From positions 310,001-374,000 of the forward strand of contig NC_023063.1 of assembly GCF_000508225.1 (NCBI RefSeq): a DNA stretch of 64,000 bases. The letters are read 5' to 3'. The notes beneath the pieces were generated by a model. The model was given only the letters and a program-made list of their open reading frames with translations. It was not told the origin of the DNA and ran no database searches. The DNA is from Ehrlichia muris AS145 (GTDB taxonomy: Bacteria; Pseudomonadota; Alphaproteobacteria; Rickettsiales; Anaplasmataceae). Position 1 is the first letter of the stretch; each line of letters opens with the position of its first letter. A program made the position numbers and the translations under genes. This document shows positions 36,479 to 47,448 of this stretch, piece after piece.

Positions 36479-39223
36479 ATGAGGAAAATTTTTTCAGTTC
36501 ATTGTTCAGAATCATTTTTAGCTGTAGTAGCAAAATTTGCATTTGATATCTTTAATAATAAGGCTAAAACTTCTTCTAATATGATAATTCTAGTACCGAA
36601 TCAAGAAGATGTGAAGTTGCTATGTGATGAATTGAAACTTCATTTCCATGCTACTATTCCTGATCAAGTAAGAATTATATCGTTGTCGAATATAGATGAA
36701 GATTTGCTAACGAATGAGCATAGTTCTGTCAGGATTATGGCTCCAACAAGGAAACTTTTGTTATTGATGGAATTTATAAAGTTATGGAATTCTGAAAATA
36801 ATGATAATTATCCACTATCTTTAGGTTATGAATTGTCTTCATTGTTGAATGAAATGCATGTGCATTGTATTCCGCTATCTAATTTAGAGTATTTGTTTGA
36901 TTGTGATTTGCCAGTACATTGTCAGAAGGCTGCTAAGCTCCTTGCTGAATTATCTAAAAAATGGAGAGAAGTTTTAAATAAAGAAAAAGTGCTGGATATA
37001 TTGGAACATAGAAGTTTATATGTGAGTGACTTAGTAAAATATTTACAAGATGAAGCATTAAATTGCACTATAATTTTTGCTGGTATGATGTTTGATAATT
37101 TTTTTATTAATTTTGTTCAAGCTTTATATAAATTACCTAATAGTACAATAATATTTCCGTATATAGATATGAGTATTGATGATGAAAATTGGCAGTTATT
37201 GGAAGAATGTCATTATCAGTATTATATAAAGAATTTATTAGATGTTTTAAAAGTTAATAGAAATGATATCATTTTTTTAGGGCAGCCAAATCATTTGGTA
37301 TTTGTAAGTAGTGTGTTTAATTTTAATTTATTTTTAGAAAAATATCATCAAAATGACATTCAAAAGTATGATGATTATAATCGTGTTAAATTGATTACTT
37401 GTGTTTCAGATGAAGAGGAAGCTCAAGTTGTATCTATGCTTATAAAAGAAAATGTTTGTAGTAATCTTATTGTATTTACAAATAATTTGCTGTTGACTAA
37501 AAGAATAAATTCTATTGTAAATTCAGAAAAGTTATTAGACCAGTCTAATATTAATTATCTTATATTGTCTTTTATATTGCATATATTAGAAGTTGTAATG
37601 AGTAAATGGGATCCTATTCCATTATTATCATTACTTAAACACCCTTTTGTGACTTTGGAATATGCTAAGGAAGATTATGAAGTTTTGATGTCAAGTTTTG
37701 AATTAAAAGTTGTCAGGTCTTATTCTTGCTATGATTTCTTTAGCATAGAAAATACTATAAAAGAAAAAGTGCCAGATTTGTTACATTTTTGGGAAAAGAT
37801 AACAGGTGTTATACTGCCTTTAACTAAAGTAAAACATGATATTATATCTTCTATAGTACAAGCTCATATTGTATGCATACAGAATTTATTGAAAGGTAGT
37901 GTTATAATTGATCTTAATGATTATAGTAAGATTGAAGAATTTTTTGATAATTTTCGAAACTCATGTAATGGTATAAAAATATATGGCATGGATGTATATT
38001 ATGAGATTTTAGTATCAGTTTTAAATAGTACTTTCTTTGCAGAAAATTATAGATTATCTAGTGTTAATTTATCTAAAAAAGAAGTAGTTATTTTTGCTGG
38101 CTTTAATGAAATGAATTATGGCGTTAGTTCATGTGTGGCATTATTAAATAAGTGGATACGTGCTAAATTAGGGTTGCCTTCCATTCAAAGGGAAAAAGGT
38201 CATTTTGCTTATTTGTTACATAGCTTTTTTTATGCGGATAAAATTTATATCACACAGTCTTTGAAAAGTTTTGGAAAAATAAATGAGGAATCTATTTGGG
38301 TTAGACGGTTGAAGATTTTAGCAAGACTTTATAATATAGAAAGTTTAAAGGGTGATATTTATTCGAAGATCCAAGATGGATTTTTGTATAGTGATGTTAA
38401 AAATTTATCGTATTTAAGACCTCAACCTAACCCAGAAATCAGTCAAAGGTTCGCTGCATTTAATATTTTGTCTACTACTTCTTTAGAAACTTTGATAAAG
38501 AATCCTTATGTATTTTATTTGAATAATATTTTGAATGTTTTGCCATGTAAAGATATTAATGAAAGATTTTCTATGCGTGATTTTGGGATAATTGTGCATA
38601 ATATTTTTTATAAATATTTGTTAAGCGATAGTAATCAACATAGATATGAAGATTTAATAAAAATTGCCACATCAGAGTTCTTGGATAGGTACAAAGATTT
38701 TCCTCAAGTTGAAACTATTTTATGGCCTAAATTTCAGAAGATGGCCGAGCAGTTTTTTGAAATCAATTTAGAAAGGAGCCATGATATTAATGAAGTTATT
38801 ACAGAACATTTTTTTTCTTGGGAGATCTGTAGTAATGTAAAAGTGGTATCTAGGTGTGATAGAGTAGAATGTTTAAAAGACGGTAGTGTCATAGTTATTG
38901 ATTATAAGACTGGTACAATTCCTTCGCAGTCAGATATTAATTATGGAGCTGCTTTACAAATGATAATACAAGCATTAACGGTGAAACAGAGTTTAAAAAA
39001 AGATATTTCAGGTTTAATGTATTGGAAGATAAATTCAGAAGATATGAAAGTAATCCCTGTGGATAATTATATTGAATTGATGGAGAAATTGGAAGTTACT
39101 TTAAAACAGCTAATTTTGGATTATGTAACGTTTATGAAGCCATTTACTGCATCTTATGACATGTCTAAGCATACTAATTATGATCTTGTAACTCGTATAA
39201 AAGAGTGGGGATATTTAATATAA
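36479..39223 (+). CDS. addB: AddB-like double-strand break repair nuclease/helicase subunit
   Basis: In alphaproteobacteria AddAB replaces RecBCD for processing DNA ends before RecA loading. The 914-residue product has an N-terminal helicase-like region in which no Walker A motif is visible, fitting AddB, whose motor is degenerate. The C-terminal RecB-type PD-(D/E)XK nuclease domain is clear: ISTTSLETLIKNPYVFYL (the family's S.S.LE.....P) near residues 660-680, a GIIVHNIFYKYL helix, then DRVE and VIDYKTG at about 805-811. The length fits the smaller alphaproteobacterial AddB. addA is not in the window. Start ATG at 36479. Confidence 0.8.
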   Translation: MRKIFSVHCSESFLAVVAKFAFDIFNNKAKTSSNMIILVPNQEDVKLLCDELKLHFHATIPDQVRIISLSNIDEDLLTNEHSSVRIMAPTRKLLLLMEFIKLWNSENNDNYPLSLGYELSSLLNEMHVHCIPLSNLEYLFDCDLPVHCQKAAKLLAELSKKWREVLNKEKVLDILEHRSLYVSDLVKYLQDEALNCTIIFAGMMFDNFFINFVQALYKLPNSTIIFPYIDMSIDDENWQLLEECHYQYYIKNLLDVLKVNRNDIIFLGQPNHLVFVSSVFNFNLFLEKYHQNDIQKYDDYNRVKLITCVSDEEEAQVVSMLIKENVCSNLIVFTNNLLLTKRINSIVNSEKLLDQSNINYLILSFILHILEVVMSKWDPIPLLSLLKHPFVTLEYAKEDYEVLMSSFELKVVRSYSCYDFFSIENTIKEKVPDLLHFWEKITGVILPLTKVKHDIISSIVQAHIVCIQNLLKGSVIIDLNDYSKIEEFFDNFRNSCNGIKIYGMDVYYEILVSVLNSTFFAENYRLSSVNLSKKEVVIFAGFNEMNYGVSSCVALLNKWIRAKLGLPSIQREKGHFAYLLHSFFYADKIYITQSLKSFGKINEESIWVRRLKILARLYNIESLKGDIYSKIQDGFLYSDVKNLSYLRPQPNPEISQRFAAFNILSTTSLETLIKNPYVFYLNNILNVLPCKDINERFSMRDFGIIVHNIFYKYLLSDSNQHRYEDLIKIATSEFLDRYKDFPQVETILWPKFQKMAEQFFEINLERSHDINEVITEHFFSWEICSNVKVVSRCDRVECLKDGSVIVIDYKTGTIPSQSDINYGAALQMIIQALTVKQSLKKDISGLMYWKINSEDMKVIPVDNYIELMEKLEVTLKQLILDYVTFMKPFTASYDMSKHTNYDLVTRIKEWGYLI

Positions 39224-39814
39224 TTGTTAATTTATTATTTTATATTAGCCGTAAAGTTATATGAAGTACTGGATTTGAACGAGTGTTAAAATTGTCGAGA
39301 TTTTTAAGATTATATCTATGTATTATACTTTACTAAATGTAATATTTATGTTAGCCACAAAAGTTTTTTTGAATGTTTTGTGAATTTTCTTCTGGTTAGA
39401 GTTTGTGGATAATATAATGCAACTTCAGAAAAAACAAGGAAGTGCTTGATTGATATGAGGATAATTTTCAAAGACTAAGTTGATTATGAGAATCAACTTA
39501 AACATTGATAAAAATTGTATCTGAATGGGTTCTGTTCTAAATTTCAGATCTATAGATTGACTGTAAGTCATACATTAAAGATTAGTAGAAGGTCTATATG
39601 TTGGGAAAATGTTTCGAAATGAAATAGCCTGTTGATATTATGTTATAGCTATGTTGCAAATTAGTTACTATATTTTATTAATGTGCATATTTCTAGAGTA
39701 AAAATATTCCACACTAATATAAATTTAGGTTAAAATTAATTATTTGTTAATTGTTGATAGTGGTTGACATAAGAGATAAATAACTGTAATTTTTAACTCT
39801 TTATTTTTATATTA
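39224..39814. other. Gene-free spacer with a possible promoter for the first MHS transporter
   Basis: About 590 bp, AT-rich. No gene was recognised. A perfect TTGACA at 39764-39769 is followed after 15 bases by TGTAAT, 45 bp before the transporter start. Confidence 0.4.
39764..39790 (+). promoter_or_regulatory. Candidate promoter of the first MHS transporter gene
   Basis: TTGACA at 39764-39769 and TGTAAT at 39785-39790 (spacing 15). The paralogue downstream has TTGACATAC at 41437-41445, about 60 bp before its own start, so TTGACATA is shared by both upstream regions and may have been duplicated with the gene. The spacing is shorter than optimal. Confidence 0.35.
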
Positions 39815-41065
39815 TTGTTATCTAAAGTGTTGCATGGTTCTAGTAAAAAAGCAATAGTGGCTATGCTTTTGTGTGCTTTTATAGAATGTTATGATTTTTT
39901 GGTATACGGGAATTTTGGGCGTATATTTAGTAAGATGTTTTTTTCTCAAGTTAATAGTGAAAGTTTATCTTTAATACTATCATTTATGACATTTGGAATA
40001 GCTTTTTTTGTTAGGCCTTTTGGGGCATTAGTGTTTGGATATATTGGAGATAAATATGGGAGAAAAATATCTTTATTTATATCTGCAGCTTTGCTTATTT
40101 TATCAGTTGGGGGTGTTGCATTCTTACCTCTTGTTGACTCAATAGGTTTGTTAGCTCCTATTCTATTAGTGTTGTTACGCACTTTGCAAGGATTGTCTTT
40201 TGGAGGTGAAGTAGGGGTTATTGTTTTAATAGCAGAGAGTGTTAAGAAAGAGCAAGTTCCTACGGTATTAAGTTTACATTTTGCGATAGCAATACTTGGA
40301 GGAGCAGTTGGGTCTTTTACTTTTAAGCTGTGCTATAATCTTATTCCGGAAGCGCAGTTTTACTCTTGGGGGTGGAGAATACCATTTATTGTTGGTTTGA
40401 TGCTATCTATGTTTTTACCTCTTTTGCGTCATTCTATTGAGGAGAGTAGGCAATATTTGGATTATATGTCTCGCAAAAAGGTCTCTAAAGTTCCTGTTTT
40501 AGATATAATACTACATCATAAAAAGATTTGTATAATGATATGCAGTTTAATAGGAAGTGCTAATATCTTATTTTATATGTTTTTTGTATTTTTAAATATA
40601 CAGCAACAAGTAAGTATGACAGTTTATAGTCTCTTAATATTGGCAGTGTTGGTGTCAGGTTTTATATCCTGTCTTTCTTTTCGGGTATACAAACCTGAAA
40701 ATGTATTATTAGTTATTCATGTGTTGTTTTTTACATGTGTAGTTCCTGTTTTATGTTTCTTAGGATTTAACTCTGTAATTAGTTATTTTGTGTTAGCAAT
40801 TGTGTTGGGTTTGTATGCAACTCCTATATTGTCTATGTTGGTGTTTTTATTTCCAGTTAATATCAGGCAAACTGGTTTTTCAGTGTGTTATAGTATTGCG
40901 GTAGCAATATTTGGTGGGACTACTCCTATAATTTGTTTATGGTTGATAGAAATAACTCGGTTGGATATATCTCCTATATTTTATTTAAGTTTCTGTATGT
41001 CATTATCTTTGCTTAATCTTTTGTTTTTGAAGAAATATAAATATGGGAAAGTGTTATGTGTTTAA
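39815..41065 (+). CDS. MHS-family MFS transporter (ProP-like), first of a tandem pair
   Basis: Member of the metabolite:H+ symporter group of the major facilitator superfamily, which includes ProP (proline/betaine) and KgtP (2-oxoglutarate). The 416-residue protein has about 12 membrane helices, the group's opening motif ECYDFLVYGNF near residues 24-34, the helix 2-3 loop GYIGDKYGRK near 70-79, RTLQGLSFGGEVG near 120 and SWGWRIPF near 185. The start is TTG at 39815; the first internal ATG would cut into helix 1, and the TTG gives the same N-terminal length as the paralogue. It is about half identical to the next gene. The substrate is unknown; MHS members in obligate intracellular bacteria may import host amino acids or organic acids. 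Confidence 0.85.
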   Translation: MLSKVLHGSSKKAIVAMLLCAFIECYDFLVYGNFGRIFSKMFFSQVNSESLSLILSFMTFGIAFFVRPFGALVFGYIGDKYGRKISLFISAALLILSVGGVAFLPLVDSIGLLAPILLVLLRTLQGLSFGGEVGVIVLIAESVKKEQVPTVLSLHFAIAILGGAVGSFTFKLCYNLIPEAQFYSWGWRIPFIVGLMLSMFLPLLRHSIEESRQYLDYMSRKKVSKVPVLDIILHHKKICIMICSLIGSANILFYMFFVFLNIQQQVSMTVYSLLILAVLVSGFISCLSFRVYKPENVLLVIHVLFFTCVVPVLCFLGFNSVISYFVLAIVLGLYATPILSMLVFLFPVNIRQTGFSVCYSIAVAIFGGTTPIICLWLIEITRLDISPIFYLSFCMSLSLLNLLFLKKYKYGKVLCV

Positions 41066-41497
41066 ATTAGAATTTAGAACAATACTGTATGTAGGACTGG
41101 TGAATAAATTAGGTAATCTTTGTAGAGATATGATATGCGCTTGATAAGGCATAAACATTGGTTTTACAGTAATTGCTGACGTGTGATTGTCATTTTATAG
41201 AACTTTTGTTATATGCGTTTTATTATAATAGCTAATTGTTCATCAGTGGTTAGTGATAAGACTTTATTTCATAGCTTTAGCATATGATGTAATATTAAAC
41301 CTAGAATATCTTTTTTCAAACTCTGTTTCACTGTTAATGCATTATCATTTGTAAAACAATCCTATAATTAAGTATATGTATAATAGGTTGTAGGTTACAA
41401 TGAATCTTAGTTAATTGTTTGTTTACTTAATAATAATTGACATACATAACTAATATGTTGTAGTTATGTTAGTATTAGTATCTAATAAGTATATAGC
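41066..41497. other. Spacer between the two MHS transporter genes
   Basis: About 430 bp, AT-rich, no gene or RNA recognised. TTGACA at 41437-41442 may be a -35 box for the second transporter, but no good -10 element follows at normal spacing. Confidence 0.4.
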
Positions 41498-42733
41498 ATG
41501 TCAACGAATTCCAATGTAAAATCAATGTTATCAGTACTTCTATGTGCATTTATAGAGTGCTATGATTTCTTAGTGTATGGAAATTTTAGTAAAATATTTA
41601 GTCAGATGTTTTTTTCTCATCTAACTGAAAATTTTGCTCTATTATTATCATTTATGACGTTTGGAATAGCTTTTTTTGTTAGACCTTTTGGATCATTGTT
41701 GTTTGGTTATATTGGTGATAAGTATGGTAGAAAAGTTGTTTTATTGAGCTCTGTAACTTTACTTATTATATCAGTGGGTGGAATAACTTTTCTGCCGCTT
41801 TTTGAATCTATAGGGGTATTATCGCCTATTTTACTAATAGTGTTTCGTATTTTACAGGGATTGTCTTTTTCTGGAGAAATAGGAGCTGTCATTTTAATGG
41901 CAGAAAATATAAGGAATAATCGTAATATTGCTTATGCAATGGGGAGTCATTTTCTGGTAGCAATATTTGGTGGTGCAGTTGGATGTTTTGTGTTTAAACT
42001 ATGCTATAATTTGATTCCAGAAACTCAATTTTATTCTTGGGGGTGGAGAATTCCATTTGCCATAGGGTTAGCGATGTCTTTATCATTACCTTTCTTACGT
42101 TCTTCTATTGAAGAGAGTAAAGAGTATTTGGATTATAAAAGCAAGAGTAAAATTTCTAAAATACCTATTTTAGATGTAATATCAAATTATAAAAAGCCTT
42201 GTATAATAACATTTATTTTTGTGCCTTTTTGTAACTCTTTATTCTATACTTTCTTTGTATTCTTAGGTGTACAGAGCAAAGTAAGTATGACGATATATGC
42301 TTTATTGATTTTAACAATAACCTTGTCATGTTGTCTAGTTTCTATATTGTGTAGGATATATAAGACTACAACTGTTGCATTATGTCTTCAAGTATTTTTT
42401 ATTCTAGGTATATCTCCGCTTGTGTGGTTTTTTGGTAAATCTATTGTAACTTATTTTCTTATAGCATTTTCTTTAGGTATGTGTTCAACACCTCTTGCTG
42501 CTATGATTATGCTTTTATTCCCAGCGAATGTTAGACAAACTGGATATTCAGTTTCATGCAATATTGCAATAGGGTGTTTTGGGATGTTAACTCCTGCATT
42601 GTTCTTATGGTTGGCAAAATTAGGTATGTCTCCTGTGCTGTGTGTAGATCTTTATGCTTTGCTTTCTTTATATGGTTTTTATTGTCTCAAGAAAGACAAG
42701 AAAGTTACTGAATATGAGAGTGTATTTAAATAA
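41498..42733 (+). CDS. MHS-family MFS transporter (ProP-like), second of a tandem pair
   Basis: Paralogue of the preceding gene, 411 residues, with the same architecture and shared motifs: ECYDFLVYGNF near residue 20, GYIGDKYGRK near 68, RILQGLSFSGEIGA near 116 and FYSWGWRIPF near 181. The N-terminal half is strongly conserved between the two copies, while the last third (helices 9-12) has diverged, as expected if substrate choice has drifted since duplication. The first copy has FGGEVG where this has FSGEIG. Start ATG at 41498. Each gene has its own 400-600 bp upstream spacer, so they are probably transcribed separately. Confidence 0.87.
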   Translation: MSTNSNVKSMLSVLLCAFIECYDFLVYGNFSKIFSQMFFSHLTENFALLLSFMTFGIAFFVRPFGSLLFGYIGDKYGRKVVLLSSVTLLIISVGGITFLPLFESIGVLSPILLIVFRILQGLSFSGEIGAVILMAENIRNNRNIAYAMGSHFLVAIFGGAVGCFVFKLCYNLIPETQFYSWGWRIPFAIGLAMSLSLPFLRSSIEESKEYLDYKSKSKISKIPILDVISNYKKPCIITFIFVPFCNSLFYTFFVFLGVQSKVSMTIYALLILTITLSCCLVSILCRIYKTTTVALCLQVFFILGISPLVWFFGKSIVTYFLIAFSLGMCSTPLAAMIMLLFPANVRQTGYSVSCNIAIGCFGMLTPALFLWLAKLGMSPVLCVDLYALLSLYGFYCLKKDKKVTEYESVFK

Positions 42734-43554
42734 TGACTCGGTTTAAGTTGTTTTGAAATACTCTATATTTGCTACTTAGTGTGTAATTTTATGTAATTGA
42801 GTGTTTATTGTCAGTTGATACTTATAATTTTATTGTAAAGTTAATGTGATATATGTCTCTTGATATTCAATAATTTACATGTCGAGATTTGAATCTTGTA
42901 TATAAGGTTATACAAGGCTATTTTAATCAAAGGGGTATTGATTCTGTATAGTTTTATTACAAATAGTATCTCTTATTTTATGGTATATGTATAGACTAGG
43001 CAGAGTTTTTTTTGTATGGGTTTGTATTACTATGAACTGTGTGTTATACAAAATACTACAGCAAGTAGTTGAATATTTGTACATATCAATAATTTTGTTT
43101 TTAATTAGCATCTAAAATTTGTAGATCAGTGCTTGTGTAACATATGACTATATGTTTGATGTAAGTTTATACTGTAATAAACATGATTTATATTACAAGA
43201 TTCATAATAGCACTGAGTATTTTAATATGAATATGAAAAACTGACTGATAACTGTGTCTCTCAACTGTTGTGTAAAGCAAATTTGTATGTAAAATATGCG
43301 ATTTATTATAATATCTATTGTTATAAAAGTTAAAATGATGCTTAATTTCAGTAGATGTGTTTTTTACTACCATTAAAGCAACTTGTTTAAAAAGCCCATT
43401 AGTAGGAGTTAAATTTCATATGTGCACTTTAAATTAAGTAGTGGCGGAATGATATTTTAGTGTTATTTAGTAAACCTATGTGTTAACACTGGAAACACAT
43501 AATCATAATAAATAATGTAAATGTTTATACATGTATGGTGAATTAAAGTTATGA
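42734..43554. other. Long gene-free spacer between an MHS transporter and ssb
   Basis: About 820 bp. Two short open frames on the minus strand lack any recognisable family, good start sites or composition unlike spacer DNA, so I treat them as chance. No RNA gene or tandem array was seen. Confidence 0.45.
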
Positions 43555-44028
43555 CTAGAATGGTATTTCATCATCAATAATTATATCATCACAATTGCTG
43601 TCTTGAAAATTTTCTTTGTTCAGACTTTTATCGGTATAATCGTCAGGTATAACATTGTTATCTGTTGTATTATTTTTAGCATCTAGCATATACAATGCTG
43701 AGTTAAACCCTTGTAAAATAACCTCTGTTGTATAACGATCTATATTATTTTGGTCTGTCCACTTTCTTGTTCTTAACGACCCTTCAATATATATTTTGCT
43801 TCCTTTGCGTATACAATTTTTTATAATTTTTATTAAACCTTCATTGAATACTACTATGTTATGCCATTCTGTTTTTTCTGTACGTATGCCTGATGTCTTG
43901 TCTATCCAGCTTTCTGATGTGGCGATAGAAAAACTTGCCATTTCTTTTCCATTTTGCATTACCCTAATATCTGGATCTTTACCTAGATTGCCTATTAAGA
44001 TTACCTTATTTACACCGATAGTCGACAT
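43555..44028 (-). CDS. ssb: Single-stranded DNA-binding protein
   Basis: Coats single-stranded DNA during replication, repair and recombination and recruits partners through its C-terminal tip. From the ATG at 44026-44028 the product has 157 residues. The OB-fold begins STIGVNKVILIGNLGKDP, with the conserved aromatic and basic positions, TEWHNIVVF near 56-64 and GSKIYIEGSLRTRKW near 75-89. An acidic linker follows, ending in DDEIPF, the universal partner-binding tail. A longer reading from TTG at 44055 adds nine residues not found in the family, so the ATG is preferred. It is divergent to malonyl-CoA decarboxylase. Confidence 0.96.
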   Translation of the reverse strand: MSTIGVNKVILIGNLGKDPDIRVMQNGKEMASFSIATSESWIDKTSGIRTEKTEWHNIVVFNEGLIKIIKNCIRKGSKIYIEGSLRTRKWTDQNNIDRYTTEVILQGFNSALYMLDAKNNTTDNNVIPDDYTDKSLNKENFQDSNCDDIIIDDEIPF

Positions 44029-44175
44029 AGTTGTATCTTCATTGTAAGTTAACAAGGATCATTATCATATTTTATTAACAATTCAGTCAATAATTTTGTT
44101 GTTATATTCTAAAAAAAATGGACTAATAGCATGGAATAGTGTTATTTAAAACATTTACTCTAATTGTGGTTTACA

Positions 44176-45549
44176 ATGGATAACTCATTACCAGTAATAA
44201 GAAATAAAACAATAAATGGTGTTTTTAAAGTTATGGGGGAAATGGCTGATGCAATATTTTCTTGGATTGGCAGCATTAATAAGGATTTAACTAGGGATCA
44301 GGATATTACTGATCTTTATGAAAAAATGAAAGAGTGTGTTAACCCAAAGGGTGGTGATATTAAAGCAAGGTATAATACTATATCTTTAGGTAACTTATAT
44401 TTGAATTTGTCTGACGTTGGTAAAATAGCTTTTCTAAAGTTGTTGGAAGAGAAATTTAGTGCTGATAGAGTTGAGATAGATGAAAAGATAGGAGATTATA
44501 TACGTGAAGTAAATGAAAATGGTAAAAGAAAGTACGAATTTGAATTGATGACAGTTTTAGAATCTCCTAGATTACGTATACTTAAGCAATTTATTTCATT
44601 ACCTGATGGTTTAAAATTTATTGTTGATATGAGAGCTGATGTAATTCGGTTAAATAAGAATCAATTGTTTTTTTCGCTAGAGAAAGATTTAAGAAATATA
44701 TTATCTTACTGGTTTGATATTGGCCTTTTAGACTTACATCAAATTACATGGGATTCTCCTGCTTCTTTATTAGAAAAGTTGATCTTATATGAAGCAGTTC
44801 ATGCCATTTCTTCATGGGATGATTTACGAGATAGATTAGATTCAGACCGTAGGTGTTTTTCTTTCTTTCATTATAAAATGTCAAGAGAACCTTTAATTTT
44901 TGTAGAAGTAGCTCTTATTGATGAAATGGCTACTAGTATACAAATGTTGTTGGATTCTCAAGTGCCAGCTAAGGATCCGAAGAATGCAAAGGTGGCTATT
45001 TTTTATTCAATTTCAAATACTCAGAGAGGACTTTCTGGGATTAGTTTAGGTAATTTTTTGATAAAACGTGTTGTGAATAAGTTATCAGAAGAATTTCAAA
45101 ATATTAAAATTTATGCAACTCTTTCTCCAATACCAGGTTTTATTAGGTGGGTTATGAATACTTTGCCAGATTGTCTTGAGCTGCTAAATGAGTTGAAAAT
45201 TACTGCATCTATTGATGAGATAATGTCATACGTTAATGCGAAACAATATGCTGATTTATCTCAGGATATTAAAAATTTATTTTTAAAATTATGTGCTTAT
45301 TATTTAGTAAGAGCGAAAAATTCTGATAAGGCGTTAGATCCAGTAGCACATTTTCATTTAAGTAATGGGGCAGTTATAAAACAGTTAAATTGGATGGCTG
45401 ATATTTCTGAAAAAGGATTGAGTAGTTCAATGGGTATCATGGTAAATTACCATTATGAATTGTCTAAGATAGATGACAATTATGAAAATTACGTAATTAA
45501 TAAGAAAATTAATTGTTCAAAAGAAGTGTTGTCACTATTAAAGCGTTGA
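44176..45549 (+). CDS. Malonyl-CoA decarboxylase
   Basis: Converts malonyl-CoA to acetyl-CoA and CO2. From the ATG at 44176 the product has 457 residues (a TTG four codons upstream also opens the frame). The N-terminal helical domain is followed by the GNAT-like catalytic domain, with the signature FYSISNTQRGLSGISLGNFL near residue 275-295, LSPIPGFIRWV near 320 and HFHLSNGA near 392, where the second histidine matches the catalytic histidine of the family. A bacterium that also makes fatty acids (fabI nearby) could use this enzyme to clear or balance malonyl-CoA. gatB follows after 34 bp and is likely in the same transcript. Confidence 0.92.
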   Translation: MDNSLPVIRNKTINGVFKVMGEMADAIFSWIGSINKDLTRDQDITDLYEKMKECVNPKGGDIKARYNTISLGNLYLNLSDVGKIAFLKLLEEKFSADRVEIDEKIGDYIREVNENGKRKYEFELMTVLESPRLRILKQFISLPDGLKFIVDMRADVIRLNKNQLFFSLEKDLRNILSYWFDIGLLDLHQITWDSPASLLEKLILYEAVHAISSWDDLRDRLDSDRRCFSFFHYKMSREPLIFVEVALIDEMATSIQMLLDSQVPAKDPKNAKVAIFYSISNTQRGLSGISLGNFLIKRVVNKLSEEFQNIKIYATLSPIPGFIRWVMNTLPDCLELLNELKITASIDEIMSYVNAKQYADLSQDIKNLFLKLCAYYLVRAKNSDKALDPVAHFHLSNGAVIKQLNWMADISEKGLSSSMGIMVNYHYELSKIDDNYENYVINKKINCSKEVLSLLKR

Positions 45550-45583
45550 TTTAATATAATTTTATTTAAAATGATATGTTTTT

Positions 45584-47032
45584 ATGAGAATTATCAAAGG
45601 AAATAGATATGATTGGGAAGTGGTAATAGGACTGGAAGTTCATGCACAAGTTATTTCCAATTCTAAATTATTTTCTAGTGCTTCAGCAAAAACTTATGAT
45701 GCTTTGCCTAATACACAAGTATCGCTTTTTGATGTAGCAATGCCAGGTATGTTACCTGTGCTTAATGAATATTGTATTTATCAGGCAGTAAAAACTGGAA
45801 TTGCTTTATCATGTCAGATTAATAAGTATTCAGCTTTTGATAGAAAGAATTATTTTTATCCTGATCTGCCTTCTGGTTATCAAATAACGCAGTTTTATTA
45901 TCCTATAGCGACACAAGGTAAAATTGTTTTAGAAGATCATGATATGAAGGAGATTCGTATTGCTAGGATTCATCTTGAGCAAGATGCTGGGAAAAGTATT
46001 CATGAATCTAATAAGACTTATCTAGACTTCAATAGAGTAGGTATTGCATTAATGGAAATAGTATCGGAACCTGATTTAAGATCTGCTGAAGAAGTTGCAG
46101 AATATCTAAAAAAGTTACGTATGATATTGCGTTTTATAGAGACATGTGATGGAGATATGGAAAAAGGTTCTTTGCGTTGTGATGCGAATGTTTCAGTAAA
46201 ACCTGTTGGAAGTAGTGAACTTGGGGTAAGATCTGAAATAAAAAATCTTAATTCCATTCGTTATGTTATGCAAGCTATAGAGTATGAAGCAAATAAACAG
46301 GTTAATGCGTTGGAGAATGGAGAAATACTAACTCAGAATACGTTGTTATTTGATGTTGATTTAGGACAAACAAGAGTGATTAGGACTAAGGAAGATGCCC
46401 ATGATTATCGATATTTTCCGGATCCTGATTTGTTTCCATTAAAAATTGATGATCAGTATATAAATCATGTAAAATCATCCTTGCCAGAGTTACCTATGCA
46501 AAAAAGAGATCGTTATATTAGTGATTTTAATCTCAGTAAATATGATGCAGGTATTTTATCTTCTGATAAGGATGTTGCTATATATTTCGAAAAGGTTGTA
46601 GAAAAGCATGATGCAAAACTTGCAGCATCTTGGATAACAGGTGAACTTTTTAGTAGGTTGAATAAGCTTGGGATTACTATTAATGAATCTTCAGTAAAAG
46701 CTGAACATTTAATACAATTGCTTGATCTAATGGTTGACAATACTATTTCTTGGAAGATAGCAAAACAGGTATTTGATATGATGTTTGAGTCAGGTAAATC
46801 ACCTGCACTGATAGTCAATGAACATGGATTAAGACAACTAAGTGATACAAATGTGTTGTTTGCAGTTGTGGAGAAAGTTTTAAAAGATAATACAAGTAAG
46901 GTTGAAGAATACAAACAAGGCAAGGAAAAGCTATTTGGGTATTTTGTAGGTCAGGTGATGAAAGCAACACAAGGTAAAGCAAATCCTGATATAGTGAATT
47001 CTATTATCAAGCAGCAGTTAGAAAATAAATAG
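45584..47032 (+). CDS. gatB: Aspartyl/glutamyl-tRNA(Asn/Gln) amidotransferase subunit B
   Basis: Subunit of GatCAB, which converts misacylated Glu-tRNA(Gln) and Asp-tRNA(Asn) to the correct amides. The 482-residue protein contains [10 protein letters not shown] near residues 14-23, the family signature [19 protein letters not shown] near 85-103, the EQDAGKS.H region near 132, and a C-terminal YqeY-like tRNA-binding domain ending [17 protein letters not shown]. The metal- and kinase-site residues of the cradle domain (the H.E and DFNR stretches) are present. Start ATG at 45584. It lies 34 bp behind malonyl-CoA decarboxylase; gatA and gatC are not in the window. Confidence 0.97.
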   Translation: MRIIKGNRYDWEVVIGLEVHAQVISNSKLFSSASAKTYDALPNTQVSLFDVAMPGMLPVLNEYCIYQAVKTGIALSCQINKYSAFDRKNYFYPDLPSGYQITQFYYPIATQGKIVLEDHDMKEIRIARIHLEQDAGKSIHESNKTYLDFNRVGIALMEIVSEPDLRSAEEVAEYLKKLRMILRFIETCDGDMEKGSLRCDANVSVKPVGSSELGVRSEIKNLNSIRYVMQAIEYEANKQVNALENGEILTQNTLLFDVDLGQTRVIRTKEDAHDYRYFPDPDLFPLKIDDQYINHVKSSLPELPMQKRDRYISDFNLSKYDAGILSSDKDVAIYFEKVVEKHDAKLAASWITGELFSRLNKLGITINESSVKAEHLIQLLDLMVDNTISWKIAKQVFDMMFESGKSPALIVNEHGLRQLSDTNVLFAVVEKVLKDNTSKVEEYKQGKEKLFGYFVGQVMKATQGKANPDIVNSIIKQQLENK

Positions 47033-47448
47033 TTATATTATTGATGTAAAGTAATATTTATTGCAAGTGTCAGAACTAACACATTCATTATTTAATTCAT
47101 CTATTAATTATTATTATTAAAATATGTTATTGAATTAATAATTTGATTGAAATGTGCTTGAACATTAGTTATATGATTATTTCTAAACCATATAAATGTC
47201 AGTTAGTTGTGTGTTGGAGGTACTGAAATCAGTTTGATGACTGAATAACATATTTTCTATCAAAGCTTGTTTCTATGTAGTATGTCAAAGATAGGAAACA
47301 ATGTTGTTATAAATTGAAAATAGTCTAAATTCTATAATTTTGTATATTTTTTACATTATTTGATTGCAATAAGTATCAGATAATGTTATTAAAGTCTGTG
47401 GGTTTTTATTATGTAAGAGTTGTAAGGTTAAGTAAGAATAAAACCTTA
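47033..47448. other. Gene-free spacer upstream of tRNA-Asp
   Basis: About 415 bp, AT-rich, between gatB and the tRNA-Asp promoter. Nothing recognisable. Confidence 0.4.

Noticed and set aside
36479-39223. Classification of this gene as RecB or a general helicase
   Set aside because: No Walker A motif or full helicase motif set is visible, and the nuclease motif layout and length fit AddB better.
42923-43373. Two minus-strand open frames of about 62 codons in the long spacer before ssb
   Set aside because: No recognisable domain, no good ribosome binding site, and composition like non-coding DNA. Chance open frames are common in AT-poor-in-stops stretches of this length.
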